From the NCBI GenBank assembly GCA_035285595.1, contig JAYKGV010000024.1:1-31119 (forward strand): a stretch of DNA of 31,119 nucleotides. The letters are read 5' to 3'. Made by a program: the position numbers and the translations under genes. Below the pieces are notes generated by a model. It saw only the letters and a program-made list of their open reading frames with translations, made no database searches and was not told the DNA's origin. The stretch is from VGJW01 sp035285595. GTDB taxonomy: Bacteria; Cyanobacteriota; Sericytochromatia; S15B-MN24; VGJW01. Shown piece after piece: positions 7,644 to 14,920 of this stretch. Position 1 is the stretch's first letter, and each line of letters begins with the position of its first letter.

Positions 7644-8738
7644 ACTTTCACCTGCGGCGACCGCGGCTCTGCGGGCGACCTCCGCGTCAATCTCACCAAG
7701 CAAGGTCGGCAACAACTCGTCCTCGCCCAAAGTCGCCACAACTTCTCCCTGCTTGAAAAGCACGCCACGGCCCTTGCCGAGCGCGATGCCCATGTCCGCC
7801 ATCTTGCCCTCGCCCGGACCATTCACCACGCAGCCCATCACGGCCACGGCCAATGGAACCTGGACCTTGGCAAGGTGCTGCTCCACCTTCTGCGCCATGC
7901 CGATCAGGTCGCCCTCACACCGACCGCAGGAAGGACAGGCCACCAGCGTCGCACCCCGCTGTCTCAGGCCCAGGCTCTTGAGAATTTCCCAGCCCACCCT
8001 GACCTCTTCGGTCGGGTCGGCTGTCAAGGAGACCCTCAAGGTGTCACCCATCCCCAAGGACAGCAAGGTCCCAAGACCCACCGCACTCTTCACGATACCG
8101 GCAGCCGGGGTACCGGCCTCGGTGATGCCGATGTGGAAAGGATGATCGCAGCGATCGGCCAACAAGCGGTAAGCGGTGATGGCGACGACAGGGTCATGAG
8201 ACTTCAGGCTGATCTTGACGTCATGGAAGTCCTCTTCGGCCAGAATCGCCATATGGCGCAGCGCGCTCTCGACCATGGCCTCGGGCGTAGGACCGCCGAA
8301 TCGATCGATGAGATCGGTTGCAAGCGAGCCCTGGTTCACACCGATGCGGATGGGTAGGCCGCGATCCCGGCAAGCGGCGACGACCTCACGGACGTGTTCG
8401 CGCCTCGGGATGTTGCCGGGATTGAGGCGAATGCACGCCACTCCCTGCACGATCGCCTCGAGAGCCAAGCGATAGTCGAAGTGGATGTCCGCTACAATCG
8501 GCACCCTCGAACGGGAGACGATGGCCCCGAGGGCCTTGGCCGCCTTCATGTCGGGGACGGCCACCCGAACGATGTCCGCCCCGGCGTCAGCCAGCGCCGA
8601 GACCCCTTCGGCCGTTGCCTCGACATCACGGGTATCCGAGATCGTCATGCTCTGGACCGAAATCGGAGCATCACCACCCACGGGCACCTTGCCCACGTGA
8701 ATCTGGCGCGTCTTGCGCCGGCTGAAAAGCATGGTCAT
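7635..8738 (-). CDS. ispG: 4-hydroxy-3-methylbut-2-enyl diphosphate synthase
   Basis: This 367-residue iron-sulfur enzyme performs the penultimate step of the MEP isoprenoid pathway, converting MEcPP to HMBPP. The N-terminal TIM-barrel region shows PISVQSMT, DIVRVAVPD, PIVADIHFDYRLAL, CIRLNPGNI and RIGVNQGSL. The C-terminal domain carries the [4Fe-4S] ligands in CPSCGRCEGD and MGCVVNGPGEG. It is the compact bacterial form without the insert of plant enzymes. ATG 8738 is preferred over TTG 8741 because AGGAG (8750-8746) lies seven bases upstream. It is the last gene of the rpsB-to-ispG operon. The dxr stop is about 40 bases upstream, with no rseP between them, unlike many genomes. Confidence 0.97.
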   Translation of the reverse strand: MTMLFSRRKTRQIHVGKVPVGGDAPISVQSMTISDTRDVEATAEGVSALADAGADIVRVAVPDMKAAKALGAIVSRSRVPIVADIHFDYRLALEAIVQGVACIRLNPGNIPRREHVREVVAACRDRGLPIRIGVNQGSLATDLIDRFGGPTPEAMVESALRHMAILAEEDFHDVKISLKSHDPVVAITAYRLLADRCDHPFHIGITEAGTPAAGIVKSAVGLGTLLSLGMGDTLRVSLTADPTEEVRVGWEILKSLGLRQRGATLVACPSCGRCEGDLIGMAQKVEQHLAKVQVPLAVAVMGCVVNGPGEGKMADMGIALGKGRGVLFKQGEVVATLGEDELLPTLLGEIDAEVARRAAVAAGESQA

Positions 8739-8780
8739 CAAGCGTCTCCTAAGGCCCCCATCGGACCGGGACCCCCAATT

Positions 8781-9938
8781 CTAGCGGATGACGGGCGCCA
8801 TCGCGGCAGCTTCGGAGCGTGCCCAGGCATCAAGCGCCCAGACCTGATCCTCGGTGACCAGCTCCACAGGGCGATGGCGACCCATCACGGCTTCGACCAA
8901 TGGCACGATGGCACCAAAGGACAACTCCCCAGCGAGAAAACGCGCGGCCGCCACCTCATTCGCCGCATTGAGCACCGCAGGAAGTCCCTGCCCCGCCTTT
9001 CCGGCCCGATACCCCAAGGCCAAGGCAGGATACCGAATGGGGTCAACCGGCCGGAAATCCCACTGCGGCCACCAGCCGCCGGTCCACGGACTTTCAGGAC
9101 GCTCGGGATAAAGCAGGGCGACCTGAATGGGAATGCGCATGTCGGCGGGTCCCACCTGCGCCTTGATGGAACCGTCCCGAAACTCGACGAGGCCGTGTAC
9201 GGCGCTTTGCGGATGAATCCAGACTTCCACCTGCTCGAGGTCCAGTCCGAAGAGCACCTGAGCCTCAATGACCTCGAGAGCCTTGTTCATCAGGTTGGCG
9301 CTATCGACCGTGATCTTGCGGCCCATGGAGGGCCACGTAGGATGAGCCAGGACCTGGTCGACCGTCGCCCCCTCCAGCTGGTCGAGGGAGAGTTCCCGCA
9401 AGGCGCCGCCCGAGGCCGTCAGCACCACGCGACGCACGGCCCCGGGCTCTTCACCACGCAAGCACTGCCACAACGCGCTGTGTTCGGAATCCACCGGCCA
9501 CAGCTCTGCCTCCGGATGGGCCCGCAGGGTAGCCATCACGAGGTCACCAGCCGCCACCAGGGTCTCCTTGTTGGCAAAGGCGACCTTGCGCCCTGCCCGC
9601 AGGGCTGCCAGGGTCGGCGACAGGCCCAGGGCACCACTGACCCCCACAAGCACCAAATCCGCGCCCTCGCCACCCGCCATATCGACCATCGCCGCCACCC
9701 CATGAGCCACGGGGCGCTCCAACACCGTCGACAAGGCAAGGGCATCCGCTTCGGCCGCCACGCTCAGCTTGGCCGAAGGAAACGCACGGGCCTGCTCCAC
9801 GAAGACGTCCAAATTGCGTCCCGCCGCCAACCCGACCACCTCAAGGCGGTCGGGATGAGCAGCTGCGACTTCAAGTGCCTGGCGACCGATGGAGCCCGTT
9901 GAGCCCAGGATCACCAGGCGACGGCAGGTACGATTCAC
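8781..9938 (-). CDS. dxr: 1-deoxy-D-xylulose 5-phosphate reductoisomerase
   Basis: This 385-residue enzyme of the MEP pathway converts DXP to MEP using NADPH and a divalent metal. The Rossmann motif GSTGSIG is at residues 12-18. AFANKETLVAAGDLV, PVDSEHSALWQCL and TASGGALRELS contain the metal- and substrate-binding residues. HPTWPSMGRKITVDSANLMNKALEVIEA is the central signature; the position usually Thr reads Asn in SANLMNK. The length is normal for the family. Translation starts at a GTG overlapping the cdsA stop (GTGA), so it is coupled to cdsA. ispG follows, putting two MEP enzymes side by side. Confidence 0.97.
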   Translation of the reverse strand: MNRTCRRLVILGSTGSIGRQALEVAAAHPDRLEVVGLAAGRNLDVFVEQARAFPSAKLSVAAEADALALSTVLERPVAHGVAAMVDMAGGEGADLVLVGVSGALGLSPTLAALRAGRKVAFANKETLVAAGDLVMATLRAHPEAELWPVDSEHSALWQCLRGEEPGAVRRVVLTASGGALRELSLDQLEGATVDQVLAHPTWPSMGRKITVDSANLMNKALEVIEAQVLFGLDLEQVEVWIHPQSAVHGLVEFRDGSIKAQVGPADMRIPIQVALLYPERPESPWTGGWWPQWDFRPVDPIRYPALALGYRAGKAGQGLPAVLNAANEVAAARFLAGELSFGAIVPLVEAVMGRHRPVELVTEDQVWALDAWARSEAAAMAPVIR

Positions 9939-11011
9939 GCCACGCCCCCTGCGGGCAAGACCCAGTAGTGCAACACGAACCAGAATGCGACGGAGGCCGA
10001 CAGGAGATAGCCATCGACACGATCCAGCATGCCCCCGTGCCCAGGAATGAGTTCGGCGGCATCTCGCCGGCCCACATCACGCTTGATGAGACTTTCGGAC
10101 AGATCACTCACCTGAGCCGTGAGAGCCACGAGCGCTGCAAAGGCGGCGATGAGCGGCCAACGGTCCAGACCGGCCAAGGAAGACCCAGAGGGCACGACAT
10201 GGGCCAAGCCTGCCACGGCCAAGGCCCCGAGGACCGCAGTCCCCACACCACCGATCGCGCCCTCGAGGGTCTTGCGGGGAGACAACGGACCGATAAGGGG
10301 GTGACGACCGAAGAACTTGCCAAAGAAGAAGCCTCCGACATCAGAACCGATGACGGCAGCAAAGAACATCAGCGTGACCCATAGCCCGGCAGGGTATCCC
10401 GTCGGCGCAAGGGACACGCCCCCCAGCCACAGACCGTCGGCCGGATCCAGACCGATTGGCTCGAACTTGCGGAGCAACAGGATGAATCCGGGCATCCAGC
10501 CGCAGTACAAGATGCCCATGGCGGTCGTCGCGACATCCGCGATGGTCGCCATGGACGCCTCCTCCTCATGGGCATCAGGCAGGTCGAGCCGAGGCACTCG
10601 CGGATACCAAGGGGCCCCGCGCAGGATCAAGGCAAGGAAACACAGGATGATCGACAGGGTCAGGAAAAGACCATGGAAGCGGGTTCCCGTCTGATCCGTC
10701 AGGACCATCAGGGCCATGGCTGAGACGGTGGCCAGACGACTTGCCGGACGATAGCCCTTGGCCTCGACCAGTTCGAAATACTCTCTGCACGCAAAGAAGC
10801 ATAGGACCAGTAAGAGACCCAACAACCACGGCCCGCCCAATATCACGAAGGTCACGGCGAGTGCCGCGGCCAGGATACCGAACACCAGACGCTGCCGGAA
10901 CTTGGCCCTGTCACGAATCCCGACGGGCGCATGGGCGTGCATCTGAGACACGGAATCAGCGTCGGGCTGCATGATCTTCCCGCCCCTGATGGCGATCCGG
11001 TGGAAGCGCAT
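9935..11011 (-). CDS. cdsA: Phosphatidate cytidylyltransferase (CDP-diglyceride synthase)
   Basis: This integral membrane enzyme makes CDP-diacylglycerol from phosphatidic acid and CTP for phospholipid synthesis. Several hydrophobic helices run through the protein. The C-terminal family signature is clear: SDLSESLIKRDVGRRDAAELIPGHGGMLDRVDGYL, with the Lys of the usual KD pair replaced by Arg. GSDVGGFFFGKFFGRHPLIGPLSPRKTLEG is the upstream conserved segment. ATG 11011 has a GGGAG six bases upstream and gives 358 residues. ATG 10972 (345 residues) would reduce the overlap with the preceding small ORF and is also possible. The stop overlaps the dxr start. uppS, which normally precedes cdsA, is not here. 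Confidence 0.93.
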   Translation of the reverse strand: MRFHRIAIRGGKIMQPDADSVSQMHAHAPVGIRDRAKFRQRLVFGILAAALAVTFVILGGPWLLGLLLVLCFFACREYFELVEAKGYRPASRLATVSAMALMVLTDQTGTRFHGLFLTLSIILCFLALILRGAPWYPRVPRLDLPDAHEEEASMATIADVATTAMGILYCGWMPGFILLLRKFEPIGLDPADGLWLGGVSLAPTGYPAGLWVTLMFFAAVIGSDVGGFFFGKFFGRHPLIGPLSPRKTLEGAIGGVGTAVLGALAVAGLAHVVPSGSSLAGLDRWPLIAAFAALVALTAQVSDLSESLIKRDVGRRDAAELIPGHGGMLDRVDGYLLSASVAFWFVLHYWVLPAGGVA

Positions 11012-11237
11012 CGGGCTCTCCCGGAGTCACCTCCAGAAGCCAACCCACTTCATCGTGGATCACACGAATAATCCGCCAACCCGGTATCCCACCGTTCGAA
11101 GTCCGGTCGTCCAACCCACGAATGCAGGACCGTGGGGCGACCCGAGGGACGATCCGATGCTTCGTCTCTGCCAGGATCCGGGTCACGTCCTCTAACCGGG
11201 CGCCCAAGATTTCGGCCTCGAAGGATCGGGGGCGCAC
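10956..11237 (-). CDS. Unrecognised 93-residue protein in the usual uppS position
   Basis: The GTG start at 11237 shares its G with the frr stop (TAGTG), and the frame runs 93 codons into the 5' part of cdsA. The product is moderately charged. The middle segment GWRIIRVIHDEVGWLLEVTPGEPDALP reads like a compact beta-rich domain; the last ~15 residues are basic and overlap cdsA. I recognise no family, and it has no resemblance to undecaprenyl diphosphate synthase. The tight coupling to frr favours translation; the overlap with cdsA counts against it if cdsA starts at 11011. It may be a genuine small operon protein or a spurious frame across a spacer left by loss of uppS. Confidence 0.45.
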   Translation of the reverse strand: MRPRSFEAEILGARLEDVTRILAETKHRIVPRVAPRSCIRGLDDRTSNGGIPGWRIIRVIHDEVGWLLEVTPGEPDALPPDRHQGREDHAARR

Positions 11238-11830
11238 TAGATTTCCAGGATCTCGGCTTCCTTGGCCGTCACCAGACGATCGATCTCCGCCGTCGTCCGA
11301 TCGGTCAGCTTTTGTAGCTGATCCTGAAGGACCTTGGACTGATCCTGGGTCAACTCGCCCTTCTTCTCGAGGGCCTTGACGCGATCATTCTCGTCCCGGC
11401 GAACATTGCGCACGACGATCTTACCCTCTTCGGCCTCCCGCTTCGCAATCTTGACAAGCTCGCGACGACGCTCCTCTGTTGGCGGGGGAAAGGCCAACCG
11501 AAGATTCTGGCCATCATTGCCGGGGTTGATGCCCAGGTCAGACTTCTGGATGGCCTTCTCGATGGCCGAAAGGGCGGTCCGGTCATATGGGGTGATCATC
11601 AAGGTCCGGGCATCAGGAGCACTGATGGTCGCCATCTGCTTGACCGGCGTCGGGGTCCCGTAATATTCGGCCTCGATACGATCAAGGATCGCGGGCACCG
11701 CCCGACCGCTACGAATGGACGCCAGCTCATGGACGACCCGGTCCACGGCCTTGCGCATCCTTCCCTCGGCCTCGGCGAGAATCGCGGCGCCATCCCCCGC
11801 CTCTGCCACCTTCTTCTCATCCTTGGCCAT
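11237..11830 (-). CDS. frr: Ribosome recycling factor
   Basis: This 197-residue protein splits post-termination ribosomes together with EF-G. Family features are clear: VVHELASIRSGRAVPAILDRIEAEYYGTPTPVKQMATISAPDARTLMITPYDRTALSAIEKAIQKSDLGINP, then RLAFPPPTEERRRELVKIAKREAEEGKI and VRNVRRDENDRVKALEKKGELTQD. An extra ~15 N-terminal residues (MAKDEKKVAEAGDG) make it slightly longer than the usual ~185. The ATG at 11830 lies 14 bases inside the end of pyrH, implying coupled translation; frame upstream of that ATG is a shadow of pyrH. Confidence 0.97.
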   Translation of the reverse strand: MAKDEKKVAEAGDGAAILAEAEGRMRKAVDRVVHELASIRSGRAVPAILDRIEAEYYGTPTPVKQMATISAPDARTLMITPYDRTALSAIEKAIQKSDLGINPGNDGQNLRLAFPPPTEERRRELVKIAKREAEEGKIVVRNVRRDENDRVKALEKKGELTQDQSKVLQDQLQKLTDRTTAEIDRLVTAKEAEILEI

Positions 11831-12611
11831 GAGGTTCCCCTGTTTCCGCCGGGCCGGCCTCGGAAACCATCGTACCGATGGGTTCACCGCGGACCACACG
11901 CGCGATGTTGCCTTCCACGGACATGTCGAACACAACGATGGGCATGCCGGTATCCCGACACAAAGAAAAGGCCGTGGCATCCATGACCTTGAGGTCCCGG
12001 GCCAACACTTCCCGGAAGGAGACGTGAGCAAATCGAACGGCCTCTGGATGCTTTCGCGGATCGGCATCGTAGATACCATCGACCTTGGTCGCCTTGAGCA
12101 GCACCTCGGCCCCGATCTCGGCCGCACGCAAGGCCGCAGCGGTATCGGTCGTAAAGTAAGGATTACCAGTACCGGCCGCAAAGATCACGACACGCCCCTT
12201 CTCCAGATGCCGCACCGCACGGCGCCGGATAAAGGGCTCGGCGACCTCATGCATGGCGATGGCGCTCTGGACCCGGGTGCGCACTCCGACCTTTTCGAGA
12301 CCATCCTGCAAGGCCAGGCAATTCATCACCGTGGCCAACATGCCCATGTAATCGGCGGTTGACCGATCCATGCCCTTGGCGGACGCCGCAAGACCCCTGA
12401 AGATGTTGCCGCCGCCCACCACCAGCGCCACCTCGACTCCGTCGGCATGCAGCTCGGACACTTCGCGAGCAAGCTGCCCTATCACCGCAGGATCGATGCC
12501 GTATCCCTGGGAGCCCATCAGAGCTTCCCCGGAAAGCTTCAGCAAAATCCTGCGATATCGGAAACCGCGGCCGACGGGATCGCGCTCCACCAATGGACCG
12601 GTACCCAGCAC
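11817..12611 (-). CDS. pyrH: Uridylate kinase (UMP kinase)
   Basis: This protein of about 264 residues phosphorylates UMP to UDP with ATP and belongs to the amino-acid kinase fold. Motifs are RRILLKLSGEALMG (phosphate binding), VALVVGGGNIFRG, DYMGMLATVMNCLALQDGLE, FAAGTGNPYFTTDTAAALRAAEIGAEVLLKATKVDGIYDADPRKHPEA, and LKVMDATAFSLCRDTGMPIVVFDM. The GTG at 12611 follows the tsf stop by one base; GTG 12590 or TTG 12593 would remove a few nonconserved residues. It lies in the standard tsf-pyrH-frr order and overlaps frr. Confidence 0.96.
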   Translation of the reverse strand: MLGTGPLVERDPVGRGFRYRRILLKLSGEALMGSQGYGIDPAVIGQLAREVSELHADGVEVALVVGGGNIFRGLAASAKGMDRSTADYMGMLATVMNCLALQDGLEKVGVRTRVQSAIAMHEVAEPFIRRRAVRHLEKGRVVIFAAGTGNPYFTTDTAAALRAAEIGAEVLLKATKVDGIYDADPRKHPEAVRFAHVSFREVLARDLKVMDATAFSLCRDTGMPIVVFDMSVEGNIARVVRGEPIGTMVSEAGPAETGEPHGQG

Positions 12612-12612
12612 G

Positions 12613-13278
12613 TCAGCGACCCGTCTGCGCTGCTACCTCAGCCGCAAAGTCATCGCCACGCTTCTCAAGCCCCTCGCCCAGCTGGTAACGCACAAACCGA
12701 CGAACCTCGATCTTCTCTCCGATCTTGGCCTGGGACTGAGCAATCATCTCCTGGATCTTGAGCGACGGATCCTTGACGAAGGGCTGCTCGAGCAAGCAAA
12801 TCTCCTCGAAGAACTTGTTGATACGACCCTCGACAATCTTTTCGCGGACGTTCTCGGGCTTGGCTTTGAGATCTTCGGAATCGGCCAACACCGCCCGCTC
12901 ACGGGCCACCTCGTCGGCCGGCACCTCTTCACGACGGACGAACCGAGGACCGGCTGCCGCGATGTGCATCGCCACATCACGACAAAGATCACCGAACTCA
13001 GGGCTGCGTCCAACGAAGTCGGTCTCACAATTGATCTCGACCAACACGCCGATTTTGCCACCCATGTGCACGTAGGAGGTCACGGCGCCCTCTGAGGCCA
13101 CTCGACCCGAGAGCTTGGCCCCCTTGGTGATGCCGCGCTTCCGCAACTCGTCGATGGCCTTCTGGACATCACCGCCTGCCTCGACGAGGGCCTTCTTGCA
13201 CTCCATCATGCCGGCACCGGTGAGCTCACGGAGCTCCTTGACCTTGGCGGCGGAAACTTCGGTTGTCTGCGCTGTCAC
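12613..13278 (-). CDS. tsf: Elongation factor Ts
   Basis: This 221-residue guanine-nucleotide exchange factor acts on EF-Tu. The N-terminal UBA-like part is VKELRELTGAGMMECKKALVEAGGDVQKAIDELRKRG. The core has SYVHMGGKIGVLVEINCETDFVGRSPEF, including the TDFV motif that contacts EF-Tu. It is the short form (about 200-220 residues), as in cyanobacteria and some other phyla, compared with ~280 in enterobacteria. The GTG start at 13278 has GAGGTGA just upstream. A strong hairpin lies between rpsB and this gene, so tsf expression may be partly uncoupled from rpsB. Confidence 0.97.
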   Translation of the reverse strand: MTAQTTEVSAAKVKELRELTGAGMMECKKALVEAGGDVQKAIDELRKRGITKGAKLSGRVASEGAVTSYVHMGGKIGVLVEINCETDFVGRSPEFGDLCRDVAMHIAAAGPRFVRREEVPADEVARERAVLADSEDLKAKPENVREKIVEGRINKFFEEICLLEQPFVKDPSLKIQEMIAQSQAKIGEKIEVRRFVRYQLGEGLEKRGDDFAAEVAAQTGR

Positions 13279-13322
13279 GTCATCACCTCAAACAAAAGGG
13301 AATGGGTCCATCATAGCACGAA

Positions 13323-13348
13323 GGGGGCGCGCCCGAAGGCGCGCCCCC
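13323..13348 (-). terminator. GC-rich UUCG-loop hairpin between rpsB and tsf (attenuator or processing site)
   Basis: In the minus-strand transcript an 11-bp perfect GC stem (arms 13348-13338 and 13333-13323) closes on a UUCG tetraloop with a C-G closing pair, an exceptionally stable combination. It begins about 15 bases after the rpsB stop. Only a short CCCCCTTCGT follows rather than a run of T, so partial termination or 3'-end protection is more likely than full termination. An attenuator between rpsB and tsf is known in other bacteria. Confidence 0.65.
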
Positions 13349-13363
13349 CGCGGAACAAGGGAC

Positions 13364-14131
13364 TCAGCCGACCTGTGCGGGCTCGGCCTCGGCCACCTCG
13401 GAATCATCGCCCGTCTCTGCGGCAGAGGGGGCTTCGGGGGCATGCTGCTCACCCTGACGACCCTCGATGACCGCATCAGCCATCGCGGCCGTAATCAGCT
13501 TGACGGAGCGGATCGCGTCGTCATTTGCAGGGATGATCCAATCCACCAGATCCGGATCGCAATTGGTGTCAACCATCGCCACCACGGGAATCCCGAGCCG
13601 CCGGGCCTCGGCGACCGCGATATGCTCCTTGTTGGTGTCAACGATATAGATGATATCAGGACGACGCGAGAGCCCCTTGATGCCACCAAGAATGCGCTCG
13701 AGCTTCGAGATCTCCTTCTCGAGAAGAATGACTTCCTTCTTGGGAAGCCGCTCGAAGGTGCCGTCAGCCCGCTTGGACTCGAGCTCCCGCAGGCGGGCAA
13801 GCCGCTTCTCGATGGTGGCCCAGTTCGTCAGCATCCCCCCCAACCAACGCACGTTGACAAAGTGCATGTTGCAACGCTCGGCTTCTTCACGGATGCACTC
13901 CTGAGCCTGCTTCTTGGTTCCCACGAACACGACCTGCTTGCCGGCCGCAACGGAGGTCTGCACGAAACGGTACGCCGCATCGAGCATCTTTGAAGTCTTA
14001 CGGAGGTCAATGATGTAGATCCCGCTCTTCTCGTCGTGAATGAACGGACGCATCTTGGGGTTCCAGCGACGGGTCTGATGCCCGAAGTGGACGCCTGCTT
14101 CAAGCAGGGACTTGATCGAGATGGTGGACAA
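13364..14131 (-). CDS. rpsB: 30S ribosomal protein S2
   Basis: This 255-residue small-subunit ribosomal protein contains SIKSLLEAGVHFGHQTRRWNPKMRPFIHDEKSGIYIIDLRKT, VGTKKQAQECIREEAERCNMHFVNVRWLGGMLTNW and RRPDIIYIVDTNKEHIAVAEARRLGIPVVAMVDTNCDPDLVDWIIPANDDAIRS, all strongly conserved in S2. The C-terminus has an acidic Ala/Glu-rich tail of about 30 residues. The start is TTG 14131, chosen because AGGAG (14142-14138) lies six bases upstream and the conserved sequence starts there; no ATG fits. A TTG start is unusual for a highly expressed ribosomal protein. It heads the operon through ispG. Confidence 0.97.
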   Translation of the reverse strand: MSTISIKSLLEAGVHFGHQTRRWNPKMRPFIHDEKSGIYIIDLRKTSKMLDAAYRFVQTSVAAGKQVVFVGTKKQAQECIREEAERCNMHFVNVRWLGGMLTNWATIEKRLARLRELESKRADGTFERLPKKEVILLEKEISKLERILGGIKGLSRRPDIIYIVDTNKEHIAVAEARRLGIPVVAMVDTNCDPDLVDWIIPANDDAIRSVKLITAAMADAVIEGRQGEQHAPEAPSAAETGDDSEVAEAEPAQVG

Positions 14132-14145
14132 CTTGCTCTCCTGGT

Positions 14146-14159
14146 CGGGGCGATCCCCG
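14146..14159 (-). promoter_or_regulatory. Hairpin abutting the rpsB ribosome-binding site
   Basis: CGGGG and CCCCG arms around a four-base loop end three bases before the AGGAG of rpsB (14142-14138). Further GC-rich pairings are possible upstream in the roughly 140-base leader. Position and stability suggest modulation of rpsB translation, as in autogenous control by S2, but I did not recognise the conserved S2 leader motif. Confidence 0.4.
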
Positions 14160-14280
14160 GGCTTGGCCTCCGCCACCCTCATCCCGCGGATGGCCCGGCT
14201 CGTGAATGACCGGGAGCCCGCCCGCGATCCGGCGGCGTGTGTGATGTACCACGGCAAAACTTGAAAACCGCAGTTCGACC

Positions 14281-14310
14281 ATTTTAACCGGGCGCCGGCT
14301 GGATGAGCAA
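14281..14310 (-). promoter_or_regulatory. Candidate promoter of the rpsB-ispG operon
   Basis: On the minus strand TTGCTC (14310-14305) and TAAAAT (14286-14281) are 18 bases apart, matching the -35 and -10 consensus at 4/6 and 5/6. Transcription would start near 14274 and give a leader of about 140 bases. The same TAAAAT -10 is found upstream of murA. Confidence 0.5.
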
Positions 14311-14397
14311 GCACGGAAAGGACCCTCCGGACGGGTGAGGGGGAGCGGCCAAGGGGGTACATGGCGCCCATCGCCGCAAGGCGGGAAAGGGAACCCG

Positions 14398-14808
14398 ATG
14401 CCGGTCGTCTCCACCACCCTCTTCGAGAGCGTCGAGGTCGACATCTCGAACAACAAGCAGTTGTTCATCCACCCCATCCACCGCGTCGTGGCGGAAACGT
14501 TCCCCGTCAACCTCGACCTGGTCGTGCTGAGCAGCCTTTACGACCTGAAGGCCGGCAAGTACGCCTGCAAGCACGTGGTGCTGGCACCGAACAAGAAGGA
14601 TCGCCTCGCCGAGTTCGAACACGCGCCAGTAGCCATCGACGCCGACGGGGGAGGCGTGGGATTCAGGACCGGCTTCGAGGACCTGTACATCGATGGCCCC
14701 GGACGTTACTGGATTCGCTCGGAGATTTCGGGTGGCCTGAAGGCAGAGGACATCCTCATCCGGATCGAGGAGCGCAAAACCGGCGGCCGCCTCAACATGA
14801 AAGGCTAG
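14398..14808 (+). CDS. Conserved-looking hypothetical protein, beta-rich
   Basis: This 136-residue cytoplasmic protein starts at ATG 14398 with a GGGAAAGGG purine run just upstream. There is no signal peptide or membrane segment. The layout (an early hydrophobic strand LDLVVLSSLYDLKAGKY, then VAIDADGGGVGFRTGFEDLYIDGPGRYWIRSEISGGLKAEDILIRIEER) looks like a beta sandwich. It loosely resembles small DUF6941-like proteins, whose C-terminal half contains a 'GxYxxxxxxxG' strand followed by a final strand. That is only an impression. It lies between the divergent rpsB promoter and murA and carries no clue to function. Confidence 0.7.
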   Translation: MPVVSTTLFESVEVDISNNKQLFIHPIHRVVAETFPVNLDLVVLSSLYDLKAGKYACKHVVLAPNKKDRLAEFEHAPVAIDADGGGVGFRTGFEDLYIDGPGRYWIRSEISGGLKAEDILIRIEERKTGGRLNMKG

Positions 14809-14831
14809 GCAAATCATTCCGGCTCGCGGGT

Positions 14832-14860
14832 CCCCTCTGGTAAAATTCCGACCAGAAGGG
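14832..14860 (+). promoter_or_regulatory. Candidate murA promoter with extended -10 inside an inverted repeat
   Basis: TGG-TAAAAT (14838-14846) is a good extended -10 element; the -35 is poor (TTCCGG near 14817). The arms CCCCTCTGGT (14832-14841) and ACCAGAAGGG (14851-14860) are complementary except at one position and flank the -10, an arrangement typical of an operator. Alternatively the hairpin could end the upstream transcript. Confidence 0.45.
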
Positions 14861-14900
14861 CCGTGCGAAGGTCACTGTACGCGGTGTCCTTCGTCTGCAT

Positions 14901-14920
14901 GATGGGGATATGTCCCCATC
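14901..14920 (+). promoter_or_regulatory. Perfect hairpin with an ATG in its loop at the murA 5' end
   Basis: GATGGGGA (14901-14908) and TCCCCATC (14913-14920) pair perfectly around the loop TATG, which contains the first in-frame ATG of murA (14910). In RNA this would hide or expose that start. A second start, TTG 14940, lies downstream of the hairpin and has GGAG nine bases before it. Confidence 0.5.

Noticed and set aside
8394..9902. 502-codon plus-strand open frame
   Set aside because: It is antisense to ispG and dxr, whose motifs are intact; the translation is His/Arg/Gly-rich noise.
14132..14371. 80-codon extension of rpsB
   Set aside because: It is nonconserved and contains the predicted promoter and leader; S2 conservation and AGGAG support TTG 14131.
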